Part shown: one piece after another, positions 29,071-36,714 of the stretch | How the letters are laid out: every line of letters begins with the position of its first letter | Position numbering within the stretch: position 1 is the stretch's first letter | The notes under the pieces: model-generated | What the model saw: only the letters and a program-made list of their open reading frames with translations | The model's database searches: none | What the model was told of the DNA's origin: nothing | Assembly (NCBI RefSeq): GCF_900129455.1 | Contig: NZ_FQVU01000002.1 | Span: 372,001 to 436,000, forward strand | Direction of reading: 5' to 3' | DNA length: 64,000 nt | DNA from: Jatrophihabitans endophyticus | GTDB taxonomy: Bacteria > Actinomycetota > Actinomycetes > Mycobacteriales > Jatrophihabitantaceae | Position numbers and translations under genes: made by a program

Positions 29071-30117
29071 TCAGTCCTCTTCGGAGGTAATGGCGATGCT
29101 GCGAGACGCGCCGTGAATCAGTTCCTCGTAGGTGATCACCTCGACGCGCGAGAGGTGACCGTTGTAGATCCGAAGCGCCTCGGAGATCCGCTTCGAGTCG
29201 AAGCCGGTGCAGTGCATCGGGTGACCCACCACCACCGTTGCAAATGCGCGGCGACAGTCGAGACCGAACTCGGAACGAATGACGGTCTCTTGGCGGTCGA
29301 GAGCAGCGAGGTAGTTCTGCGCCTGCGAGACAGCGAAGTGCACATCCGGACCGAGCGCGACATGGTTCCTGTGCTCGATGACCAGTCGCGGAATGTAAGC
29401 CTTCTTGAGCTCAACGACGTGCAGCGCACCGTCTGCCCGAATGAGCGGTATGTCGAACTGGTCGAGGAGCGTGAGCTTCCGGCGGGCGGCGGCACTCACG
29501 TACCGACCGCCGAACATCCACCAATGGTCCTCGAGGATGGATTGCAAGTCCTGCTCGGAGCTGTCGGAGTCTTCGACTGCGGACTGCAACCGCGCGATCC
29601 CGGCGCGTTGCTTCTCCCTTTCAACTGCTCCAGTCACGAACTGAACGAGATCCGTAGAGGCAAGAGCTTCGGTGACACCTGGGACGGCAGCGAGTGCTGC
29701 GATCAGATCGGCGATCGACTCCGCGTCTACCGCACCGTCGCGCATCGCCTCCGCAAGACCAGACAGCGATGACCCCCGCTCGACGCGCAAGTAATACCCG
29801 TCCTCCAGAAAGTCGCCGTTGAGCAGTGCGCGAACCCGGTCGATCTGCTCGTCGTTGCAGTGCCAAGTTCGGTCAGGATGGTCGAAGTCGTAGCCAGGCT
29901 CGAAATCCTTGCGCCGATAGCTTCCGAAGCGCAGTTCGGTCCTGGACACACTGCCCGCGTCACGGTCGCCGAAGGTTCGCAGCGTTGCGGACTTGTAGAC
30001 CTGGGGACCGCGATAGATCTCGACCCCTTCAGTTCGAAGAACTCGGGGGTTGCTTGACTGATCACGCGTCCAGGCGTGAAACGCCGAAGCGAGGTTGTCT
30101 TCCCGATCTTCCTCCAC
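29071..30117 (-). CDS. Shedu-type (DUF4263) nuclease, candidate anti-phage protein
   Basis: 348 residues. The C-terminal 150 residues match the Shedu/DUF4263 PD-(D/E)xK nuclease: an EDHWWMFG entry at about 196-203, DQFDI near 219-223, HVVELKKAY with E236 and K238, and SQAQNY around Q267. The N-terminal 190 residues are a separate, unrecognised domain, as in many Shedu proteins where it senses or regulates. Shedu (SduA) is a known defence system acting on phage DNA in the cytoplasm. A short gene of an unknown family lies 25 bases upstream on the same strand, so the two may be cotranscribed. Confidence 0.85.
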   Translation of the reverse strand: MEEDREDNLASAFHAWTRDQSSNPRVLRTEGVEIYRGPQVYKSATLRTFGDRDAGSVSRTELRFGSYRRKDFEPGYDFDHPDRTWHCNDEQIDRVRALLNGDFLEDGYYLRVERGSSLSGLAEAMRDGAVDAESIADLIAALAAVPGVTEALASTDLVQFVTGAVEREKQRAGIARLQSAVEDSDSSEQDLQSILEDHWWMFGGRYVSAAARRKLTLLDQFDIPLIRADGALHVVELKKAYIPRLVIEHRNHVALGPDVHFAVSQAQNYLAALDRQETVIRSEFGLDCRRAFATVVVGHPMHCTGFDSKRISEALRIYNGHLSRVEVITYEELIHGASRSIAITSEED

Positions 30118-30142
30118 GCAACCCCCTCCGAGGAGAACGCTG

Positions 30143-30484
30143 TCAGCGAGCGCGGCGCACCCGCACCGCCCGACTCATGCCCTGCACGTAGAGCTGGTCA
30201 CCGCTCATCATCGCCTCGGGGCGGTAGGCGTAGCGGTACTCGTAGTGATACTCGGCTTGCTTCCACTTGGAGCCGTCATCGAGCTGGACCACCGTGTCGC
30301 CCTTCCACCCGTGCCAGGCACCGCGCACATGAGTCTGCATGCAAAGAAGCATGGCGCAGGGGTACGACACTTCCTCGACTTCGAGCGCCGCCCGGTCGCG
30401 TTCAGATAGGTCCCGGCTCACCTGACCACCGTGCGCTCCGCGCCCGAGCGTCGCGTAGAAGCCCGTTTCGATATTTAGCGACAC
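30143..30484 (-). CDS. small Tyr-rich protein upstream of Shedu gene
   Basis: 113 residues from a GTG at 30484; an internal GTG at 30421 is possible. The core WHGWKGDTVVQLDDGSKWKQ is followed by EYHYEYRYAYRPEA, resembling a widespread family of small beta-rich proteins of unknown function with W.G.T...L..G..W.Q..Y.Y.Y.Y. The gene overlaps the divergent resolvase promoter and precedes the Shedu gene by 25 bases. I do not know its role; a regulatory or accessory part in the defence module is inference. Confidence 0.6.
   Translation of the reverse strand: MSLNIETGFYATLGRGAHGGQVSRDLSERDRAALEVEEVSYPCAMLLCMQTHVRGAWHGWKGDTVVQLDDGSKWKQAEYHYEYRYAYRPEAMMSGDQLYVQGMSRAVRVRRAR
30470..30475 (+). promoter_or_regulatory. 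GATATT motif upstream of the resolvase gene
   Basis: GATATT lies 37 bases before the ATG at 30507 and is followed by TAGC. It is one of at least seven such sites in the element, at positions that suit a -10 element. Confidence 0.5.
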
Positions 30485-30506
30485 AACCGAAACGGAGGTC
30501 TACACC

Positions 30507-31103
30507 ATGAACGACAAAGGACAGGTGGTGGCGTACCTGCGGGTGAGCACCACGCACCAGAAGCTCGACCGACAGCAGGACATCACCGAAGGAACCGACA
30601 AGGTCTTCGAGGAGCACGCCAGCGGCACCACCCGCGAACGCCCGCAACTCAAGGCGATGCTCGACTACGTGCGGGAGGGCGACCACATCCGCGTGTGGTC
30701 CATGGACCGACTCGCACGCTCACTCCTCGACCTACAGAACATCGTCGGCGAACTCGTCAGCAGGGGCGTGAGCGTGGAGTTCGTAAAGAACAACCTGACC
30801 TTCCAGCCCAACGCGAAGAAGGACCCCTACGCCACCTTCCAGCTCCAGATCCTCGGCGCGGTGGCGGAGCTGGAGCGCAACATCATCATGGAGCGACAGG
30901 CGGAGGGCATCGCCAAGGCGAAGCTCGCCGGCAAGTACGCCGGACGCAAGCCGTCGCTCACCTCAGATCAGGTGAGTAACGCAAGGGAGCGCATTGCGCT
31001 CGGAGTGCCGAAGGCGGCAGTGGCAAGAGACCTGGGCGTATGCCGCGCCACGCTCTACCGCGCGCTCGCAGACGACGCCGCCGACGTGCAGGTGTCCGCA
31101 TGA
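30507..31103 (+). CDS. serine recombinase of the resolvase/invertase family
   Basis: 198 residues. The nucleophile S14 lies in VVAYLRVSTTHQ, and the family motifs IRVWSMDRLARS and VAELERNIIMERQAEG are present. The C-terminal residues 150-190 form a helix-turn-helix (VPKAAVARDLGVCRATLYRAL). This is the compact TnpR/Hin-type layout, not a large serine integrase. It could resolve multimers, invert DNA or support mobility. The next gene, for a cysteine-rich protein, overlaps it by four bases. GATATT lies upstream, with CGGAGG before the ATG. Confidence 0.92.
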   Translation: MNDKGQVVAYLRVSTTHQKLDRQQDITEGTDKVFEEHASGTTRERPQLKAMLDYVREGDHIRVWSMDRLARSLLDLQNIVGELVSRGVSVEFVKNNLTFQPNAKKDPYATFQLQILGAVAELERNIIMERQAEGIAKAKLAGKYAGRKPSLTSDQVSNARERIALGVPKAAVARDLGVCRATLYRALADDAADVQVSA

Positions 31104-31762
31104 CCGCGCGTCGAGTCCTCCTGCCCTGTCCCGCCTGCGGACACGAACGCTGGACCACCGGGACCAAGGGGTGCGAGACGCGTCGATGCAAGCGCTGCGC
31201 GCAGCGCTGCTTCTCCACCGCCCCTCCTGGCAAGAGCGTGGCTGACTTACGCCCCGACCTGGCAGCGCTCTTCCTGTCCACTTCCCGCTACACGCCTGAA
31301 GAAGTGGGCGTGCATTCCAACCGCGTGGTGATTGCCGCCTGCTCCGGCTGCGGCGAACCCAGGGAACGGCAGGTGTTCTACCTTGCGAAGCATCCCCGCT
31401 GCCGCGCCTGCACCCGCACCAGGCAAGACACGGTGGAGCAGGTGGTGTGCCCGGACTGCAAGCGCCTCCGCACCGTCGCCTACTACGACCGAGAGGTGGC
31501 GAAGCATCGCCCCTGTCCTAAGTGCGCGAGCAAGGCGACACAAGAACGCCTCGCCGCCGACCGGCATGAACGCGTCGCGCCCCTTCTCGCGCCCTACCTC
31601 CCCTACTGGAGTCCAGCCTCCGCGCTCCAGCCAGAACAGGTGCGTGCACTTTGGCAGGAGGCCACCTTCGTGTGCGCCTGCGGGCACGATCGCCGGTGCC
31701 GCATCCGTGACTACCTCATCGTCGGCGAGCGCTGCGTGTCCTGCGCGCGTCATGCCGCGTAG
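31100..31762 (+). CDS. cysteine-rich zinc-ribbon protein coupled to recombinase
   Basis: 220 residues from the ATG at 31100, which overlaps the recombinase stop by four bases. It contains at least eight CxxC-type pairs (CPAC at 10-13, a C25/C30/C33/C37 cluster, then CSGC, CRAC, CPDC, CPKC, CAC and CVSC). These would bind several zinc ions in tandem ribbons, as in DNA- or RNA-binding proteins. There is no signal peptide. I know of no named family. Coupling to a serine recombinase suggests that it shapes recombination sites or expression of the element. Confidence 0.75.
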   Translation: MTARRVLLPCPACGHERWTTGTKGCETRRCKRCAQRCFSTAPPGKSVADLRPDLAALFLSTSRYTPEEVGVHSNRVVIAACSGCGEPRERQVFYLAKHPRCRACTRTRQDTVEQVVCPDCKRLRTVAYYDREVAKHRPCPKCASKATQERLAADRHERVAPLLAPYLPYWSPASALQPEQVRALWQEATFVCACGHDRRCRIRDYLIVGERCVSCARHAA

Positions 31763-31877
31763 CGCGCGATCAACCGTCCCCACCCGGATGCTCCCGGCAC
31801 GTCCACCCCCGACCGCCCGTACGCGTCACCGCATGCAGGCGTTTTGTAGCTCGCCCGCTCACCGTCGTCGCCAGACT

Positions 31878-31883
31878 GATATT
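31878..31883 (+). promoter_or_regulatory. GATATT motif upstream of the gene at 31923
   Basis: GATATT lies 45 bases before the ATG, followed by CACCCGCC. It belongs to the recurrent element motif. Confidence 0.5.
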
Positions 31884-31922
31884 CACCCGCCGCAGGACAA
31901 CGCGGAGGAGGACGACATCACC

Positions 31923-32636
31923 ATGAAGACCATCGAGGCAGAGAGCTTGCTCGACACGATGGTGAGCGAGCTGGCGGCACGCAACGCACTCCTCAACCGC
32001 ATCGCTCGTTCGCGCAAGCTCCTCGCCGATCACGGCGTCACTGCGGCGGACTTCCTCGACGCTCTCGACCCAGACGAGACGCAGTTCTTCCTCACCTGCC
32101 CGCCCGCCCTCCTTCGCGCCGAGGTGCGGCAGTGGCTCGCCATGATGCGCACCCGCCCAGACGCCACCTACGACGATCGCCGGGCGAGAGTGCAGCACGG
32201 CTACGAACGCCGCTTTCAGAAGATCCCTACGAGCGACCGAGAGAACCTCGCCGCGATGGAGCTACGCCTACGCACCGCCTTCATCCTCCGCGACGGCATC
32301 CTGCGGTACGAGCCCTATGACGCACCCCAAGCTCCCGTGCAGGACTTTCTCGCCTGGCTCACGCCGGAGGCGGTGCGATGGGGACTCGCATTGCCCATCG
32401 CCGTCTTCAAGCCAGCGGTGCGCGCCTGGCTGGAGAAGTACGCCAACGTGGTTGCTCGCCCTCGCCTGGTGGACGCGCCGGTGCCGTCCATGCACTTCGG
32501 CGATCACGAACGGTTCCTCACCTCCTCCCACCACTTCGACCTGCGGGTGCGCCGCCTCGCGGAGGAGCTTGAGGTGCGCTTCGGGAGCAAGGTTCCGCCC
32601 GCTCCCACGCTCGCCGTCTCCATCATCGACGGCTAA
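31923..32636 (+). CDS. unknown element protein
   Basis: 237 residues from the ATG at 31923, with GAGGAGG about 11 bases upstream and a GATATT site at 31878. The N-terminal third is helical (IEAESLLDTMVSELAARNALLNRIARSR). The middle has paired WLAMM and WLTPEAVRW segments. It is rich in charged residues and lacks a signal peptide or membrane helix. I do not recognise a family. It begins a rightward run with the genes at 32667 and 33617 and may be cotranscribed with them. Confidence 0.65.
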   Translation: MKTIEAESLLDTMVSELAARNALLNRIARSRKLLADHGVTAADFLDALDPDETQFFLTCPPALLRAEVRQWLAMMRTRPDATYDDRRARVQHGYERRFQKIPTSDRENLAAMELRLRTAFILRDGILRYEPYDAPQAPVQDFLAWLTPEAVRWGLALPIAVFKPAVRAWLEKYANVVARPRLVDAPVPSMHFGDHERFLTSSHHFDLRVRRLAEELEVRFGSKVPPAPTLAVSIIDG

Positions 32637-32666
32637 ATAGTCGTACCGCTTTCCTATCGTGGCGGA

Positions 32667-33620
32667 GTGACCATCGAACCTTTCGATGCCTGCTGGCAGA
32701 AACTCGACCGGGCTGACGTGCACCGCCGAGAAGCAATGCAAATTTGGAACGACTACTACACAGAGCACCCCGTCCAATGGTCACTCGATCACGAGGGCAG
32801 TGGCGTGCATATCCTGCGCGTCTGGCGTGACGCCCCCATGCCCGCAGAACTTGCGGTGGTGACGGGTGAGTGGTTCTACAGCCTGCGCAGCGCGCTGGAC
32901 TACATCATCTGGGCGACGGCGGTGCACCTGCACGGCTCGATCCCGCCGCCCAGCGAAGGTGTTCTCCAGTACCCCATCTACGACACCGAGAAGATGTGGA
33001 ACAGCCAACTTCACCGCCTCAAACCCCTGGCCGATCACCACCGCGAAATGTTGTACGAGATGCAGCCCTTCGCGAGCGACTCGGACGCCAACTACCTCGG
33101 CTGGATCAACCGGCTCTCCCGCATCGACCGCCACCGCCGCCTGAGCGTGATGACCTCCTACCTGGCGGACCTTCGACCCGTGCTCCAGTACCCCGAAGGC
33201 TGCAACGTCGAGATGCGCTGGGGCAACCGAGTGCTCGGTCCCGGCAAGACAGAGGTGCTACGCCTGGACCTATCTCCCTGGGATGACTCCATGGAGGTGA
33301 AGATCAACCCGCGAAGCATCATCGACCCCGAGATCGAGGACTGGTCCGCTTCACCCTTCTGGCGTCGAATCACCTACGGCGAGCGCTTCGCCTACATGCA
33401 GATCTTCGTGATGGGCGAAGTAGCCACCTACGAGTACGACTGCACCGGCGATACGCGCAAGCCAGACATGCTTACCGACGGGTTCAAGGAAGTGTCCAAC
33501 GCCAGGCGCCAGCCCATGCCGGTGATCGTTGAGCCGTCCACGCCCACCGTTTGGGGCAATCCGGTGCAAGGCAAGCCGAGCACCAAGCATGCCTTTGACG
33601 GCGGTCGGAGCCAGACGTGA
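32667..33620 (+). CDS. unknown HEPN-like helical protein
   Basis: 317 residues from a GTG at 32667. The pattern FDACWQKLDRADVHRREA...W..L...LRSALDYIIWA resembles a scattered family of bacterial proteins with helical, perhaps HEPN-like, N-termini. I cannot confirm an Rx4-6H motif, since the helix after LDYIIWATAVHLHG has no clear one. Its stop overlaps the start of an acetyltransferase gene by four bases (GTGA), so the two proteins are made together. This type of pairing is frequent in toxin-antitoxin and defence pairs; the role is unproven. Confidence 0.65.
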   Translation: MTIEPFDACWQKLDRADVHRREAMQIWNDYYTEHPVQWSLDHEGSGVHILRVWRDAPMPAELAVVTGEWFYSLRSALDYIIWATAVHLHGSIPPPSEGVLQYPIYDTEKMWNSQLHRLKPLADHHREMLYEMQPFASDSDANYLGWINRLSRIDRHRRLSVMTSYLADLRPVLQYPEGCNVEMRWGNRVLGPGKTEVLRLDLSPWDDSMEVKINPRSIIDPEIEDWSASPFWRRITYGERFAYMQIFVMGEVATYEYDCTGDTRKPDMLTDGFKEVSNARRQPMPVIVEPSTPTVWGNPVQGKPSTKHAFDGGRSQT

Positions 33621-34075
33621 GCATTACCCTCGTCCACCTTCGTCGCGGGGCTTCGGACGACAAGTACTCGTGGACACCCTTCGCCCCCAACGACGAGTTC
33701 AACGGAGACTGGTGGGACTCGCCGCCCTATCTCTTCGATGACCCCCACTTCGTGCGAGCGGATGGGGACGGCGTTGAGGTGGCGAGAATCGAGCTGGATC
33801 ACGATTTCCGGGGAAGCAAACACGTCGGAGCGCCCGACCTCGGTGACGCCGCACTCGAAATTCAGTTCATGGAAGTGGCGAAGAGCTACCGCCGGAAGGG
33901 CATCGGCGCGGCGGTCATTGCGATCCTGGCAGAGCAGTATCCGGACCGTCGCCTGCTTGCGCTCAGCGAAGAGGCAGACGGTTTCTGGGCGTCTCTCGGT
34001 TGGGATCGTTTCGACTTCAGCGACGGTCCCCACCACTACCGCCCATTGTTTATTCAGCCCGCCGAGTCGGCGTAA
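33617..34075 (+). CDS. GNAT-family acetyltransferase
   Basis: 152 residues. The acetyl-CoA binding motif A, SYRRKGIGAAVIAIL, lies at about residues 94-108 after a strand (LEIQFMEV), and a C-terminal strand follows FWASLGW. The GTG start overlaps the stop of the preceding gene by four bases. The substrate is unknown. In GNAT toxin-antitoxin pairs the partner is usually a small ribbon-helix-helix protein; the coupled gene here is larger, so that model does not fit directly. A terminator at 34103-34133 ends the unit. Confidence 0.85.
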   Translation: MSITLVHLRRGASDDKYSWTPFAPNDEFNGDWWDSPPYLFDDPHFVRADGDGVEVARIELDHDFRGSKHVGAPDLGDAALEIQFMEVAKSYRRKGIGAAVIAILAEQYPDRRLLALSEEADGFWASLGWDRFDFSDGPHHYRPLFIQPAESA

Positions 34076-34102
34076 CAGCACTCCTCGCTGCTCTCGCGAC
34101 GA

Positions 34103-34133
34103 ACGCCCACGAACACAAGAGGCTCGTGGGCGT
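34103..34133 (+). terminator. terminator after the acetyltransferase gene
   Basis: Perfect ten-base arms ACGCCCACGA and TCGTGGGCGT around an 11-base loop, 28 bases after the acetyltransferase stop. Confidence 0.75.
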
Positions 34134-34171
34134 CTGTCCATCCGATGCTCACGGCGGTGAGCGTTGCGCTC

Positions 34172-34423
34172 CTAGCCGCCCAGTAGGCGTCTCGCGCCGT
34201 AGGAGAACAACGTCTCGCCGGGTCGGCGTTCGGGGCTGAGGTAGTGCTGGAGCTGGCACTTGGGGCACTCCCAGTGCTCAGCGTCTCCCACCACTCCGTG
34301 TGCCTCGTGCTCCTCCATCATTCGCCGGCTCGCCTGCTGCGCCGCGTAGTAGGTGCTCCACGGACCGGTGGGGTCACGCCACTGCACCGTGATGCCGGGG
34401 AAGTGCTTGAACGACTCACCCAT
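34172..34423 (-). CDS. small zinc-knuckle-bearing protein
   Basis: 83 residues from the ATG at 34423, directly after the replication-relaxation gene stop (one base apart), with GAGGAGG eight bases upstream. It contains HWECPKCQLQHY, a CPKC pair with flanking His residues that could bind zinc, and QWRDPTGPWSTYY near the start. Its size and tight coupling to the relaxation gene suggest an accessory factor for plasmid-like processing. No family is recognised. Confidence 0.72.
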   Translation of the reverse strand: MGESFKHFPGITVQWRDPTGPWSTYYAAQQASRRMMEEHEAHGVVGDAEHWECPKCQLQHYLSPERRPGETLFSYGARRLLGG

Positions 34424-34424
34424 C

Positions 34425-35861
34425 TCACTCACCTCCTCGCGAGGTCTTGGCGGCGGCAAGTGCCGTCCGTTCTGTCTTGTAGAGCCCGCGAGTGAAGCGT
34501 TCGGTGACCAGGTTGGCGTCGCGGCGAGCCTTCTGGTCAGGGGTGAAGTTCGCCTGCCGCCCGGCGAAGGAGACGCCGGTGAGCGCGCGGGAGTCCAGCA
34601 CCTGCACCTTCACTCTCGCCCACAGGTCACGGGGCATGACGGCGGTGACGGCTGCTGCCACCGCCTTCGCCACCTTCTCGTTGCGGCACAGCCACACCAC
34701 GCTGCCGTAGCTGCTCGCCGCGCCCTTGCCGAACTCCTCGGCGTAGGCGCGCATGGCGTTGTGCAGCTTGTCCTCGTTCACCGCGTGCAGCTCCACCTCC
34801 ACCGCCACGGCGCGCGCCTCGTGAGTGGTGCTGAAGCGCGGGTAGGTGAGCATCAGGTCCGGCAGGTGATAGCCGTACTCGCCCAGGTCCTGATGGCGAA
34901 GGATGAGGAAGGTCCACGGCTGCTCCACCTCCTGCTTCGCGCCGTGAGCCTCCTGGCCAGCCGCCCACTTGGTGAGGCGCTTGTCGCGCTCGTGGTACAG
35001 CTCGCCGGTGTCCCACCGCCAGGGTGGAGCCTTGGAGTCCCGGCGTGTGTTGATGCTGGCCTGCCGCAGATTCACCTGCCGACGCAGCTCCTTCTCCGTG
35101 AGGAAGTGCTCGTGAACCGGGAAGTCCGGCAGCGTGAGCAGCTTCGCCCAGGAGGGGCGAGCCGTGCCGGACAGCAGGAGGGCGAGCACATTGGCGGCGG
35201 CCAAGGTGTGGCTCACCGCCCGGAGACTGAAGTCCTCCTGCTCCATTCGCGCCGGGATGTCCACCTCTTCCAGGCCGAACTCGGTGGGAGAGAAGAGTGC
35301 TCCCGCTGACGAGCCGCTGCGCTTGAAGAGGTAGCCGCGCTCGGTGAGCTTGCTCAAGCGTCGTTCCACCGTCCTGCGCTCCTTGCCGAGGAAGAAGCTC
35401 ACGGTGCTGGCGGTGCCGTAGCGGGCAGCGGCGAGGAACTCGATCACCCACGAGTCCTCGTCCGTGAGACGGAAGCGTGGCGCGCGCTTCAGACCGGGGC
35501 GGTGCTGCCCCTTCCTGCGCTCACCACCGGAGGCTTTTGGGAACAGCCGCACTCCCTCCGTCTCTACGTTCGGCTCCTCCGTCCGTTTCACGCTGGCGAC
35601 GGTCGGCACCTCCTCGTGCTCGTCCTGGAGAGCGGCGAGTTGTGCGTCGAAGTCCTCCTGCTCGGCGGCGGGAGACGGTGCGGGCGCTGCGGTAGGAACG
35701 GGCGCGGGTATGCGCACTCGCGGCGCTGGCGCGCTGGGAGCCTCGCTCTCGCCGCCGCGCTCCGCGTGTCTGCCGCCGTACTTCGCCTGGTTCTCTGCCG
35801 CGTGCTCCAGCATGAAGCGCTCGGCCAGGTCGTCGTCCTCGTCGTAGTGATCTGTGGTCAT
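34425..35861 (-). CDS. replication-relaxation family protein
   Basis: 478 residues. A disordered acidic, Pro/Ala-rich N-terminus (1-120) precedes FRLTDEDSWVIEFLAAARYGTASTV and a winged-helix segment (RRTVERRLSKLTERGYLF), which match the Replic_Relax family found on actinobacterial plasmids and ICEs. The C-terminus has AVAVEVELHAVNEDKL, similar to the nuclease-like region of the family. Such proteins are needed for DNA processing or mobilisation. Two TTACCGGTAA palindromes lie within 46 bases upstream of its start, and a GATATT motif lies at 35905-35910 on the coding strand. Confidence 0.83.
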   Translation of the reverse strand: MTTDHYDEDDDLAERFMLEHAAENQAKYGGRHAERGGESEAPSAPAPRVRIPAPVPTAAPAPSPAAEQEDFDAQLAALQDEHEEVPTVASVKRTEEPNVETEGVRLFPKASGGERRKGQHRPGLKRAPRFRLTDEDSWVIEFLAAARYGTASTVSFFLGKERRTVERRLSKLTERGYLFKRSGSSAGALFSPTEFGLEEVDIPARMEQEDFSLRAVSHTLAAANVLALLLSGTARPSWAKLLTLPDFPVHEHFLTEKELRRQVNLRQASINTRRDSKAPPWRWDTGELYHERDKRLTKWAAGQEAHGAKQEVEQPWTFLILRHQDLGEYGYHLPDLMLTYPRFSTTHEARAVAVEVELHAVNEDKLHNAMRAYAEEFGKGAASSYGSVVWLCRNEKVAKAVAAAVTAVMPRDLWARVKVQVLDSRALTGVSFAGRQANFTPDQKARRDANLVTERFTRGLYKTERTALAAAKTSRGGE

Positions 35862-35873
35862 GGCTTTGGTCCT

Positions 35874-35906
35874 TTACCGGTAATGCGGGAAATCGCTTAC
35901 CGGTAA
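35874..35906. repeat. pair of TTACCGGTAA palindromes
   Basis: Two perfect 10-bp palindromes at 35874-35883 and 35897-35906, spaced 23 bases start to start (about two helical turns). They lie in the promoter of the replication-relaxation gene, so a dimeric repressor could bind both. A third copy lies at 36399-36408. Confidence 0.75.
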
Positions 35907-35910
35907 TATC
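35905..35910 (-). promoter_or_regulatory. GATATT motif of the replication-relaxation gene
   Basis: On the minus strand GATATT ends 44 bases before the start at 35861 and overlaps the edge of a TTACCGGTAA palindrome, so a protein bound there could block the promoter. Confidence 0.5.
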
Positions 35911-36398
35911 AGGACTTACCTGGGGCACTTATTACCCCGTTTATGTGCGACTTGCCTGCGGAGCAAGGCGGACTTGGGGGCGGGGGGTTCTCGCCGAATG
36001 GGGAGAAGGAAAAGCGGCTCCGCCGCCACCTGCCAGCACTGCAAGCAGTCCTGGCCGAAACCGTCTCTAGGGGAAGTGTTTCCCCGGCGACGCCACCCCA
36101 CCCGAGCCGGACGGCTCTTGCCCCCGAGCGGAGTCGCTGCCTGAAGCAGCTCACCACCGGGGAGCAAGAACCCGCCCGTCTCTCCGAACAAGCCACAAGC
36201 AGTCAGTAGTGCCGGCACTTGTCACAGGGCAACAAGTCCACCAACGCTCTCGGACGTTGCTAGCGCACTCGCCCGTATGGAACAGGAGACAGCTTTCACC
36301 TCAGGGACGAGGCGAAGCCGAGTCCGAGGGGAACAGCGGGGAGCGGAGCGGCGGAGCGCTCCTCCCTTGGGAATGTCCCCGGCTATTTTTTTCGAGCA

Positions 36399-36408
36399 TT
36401 ACCGGTAA
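36399..36408. repeat. third TTACCGGTAA palindrome
   Basis: Identical to the copies at 35874 and 35897, about 0.5 kb away, with a degenerate copy (ATTACCGG) at 36432. The sites frame the non-coding stretch. Confidence 0.65.
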
Positions 36409-36558
36409 AGCTTCGCTGCATTACCAAGCTCATTACCGGCGAGCAGCGCGGCGCTCTCCGAAGGGAGGGACGGCTCGCTCTCCCATCCGCCTAGGGGAAG
36501 AAGCTCGCCCTTGCTCTGGTCGACGTCGGCGAGGCGGCGGGTGAGCTCTGCATGGTGA

Positions 36559-36702
36559 ACCGGTGCAGCGCGCGACGGTGCAGGAGCACTTACACCGGTG
36601 CAGCTGTCTGAGCGCGGCGCGGCGTACGTGGGCGTAGCACCGGTGCAGCACGCGGTCGCCTCGCGGCAGAAGCGCCGGCGCAGCGCCTCATGCCGGTGCA
36701 GC
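36559..36702 (+). repeat. CCGGTGCAGC iteron-like repeats
   Basis: ACCGGTGCAGC occurs at 36559, 36594 and 36639, with close variants at 36575, 36674 and 36692. Spacings are 35, 45 and 35 bases between the better copies. Dispersed short direct repeats of this type are typical of replication iterons or partition sites. Confidence 0.6.
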
Positions 36703-36714
36703 GCCACAACCCCG

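Larger units (their letters stand above)
35862..36714. other. 853-bp non-coding stretch, candidate origin or transfer region
   Basis: No credible gene is seen on either strand. It carries three TTACCGGTAA palindromes, a set of CCGGTGCAGC direct repeats (36559-36702), an ACTGC/GCAGT hairpin and GC-rich low-complexity DNA. Position next to the replication-relaxation gene suggests an oriT or replication control site. Function is inferred. Confidence 0.5.
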
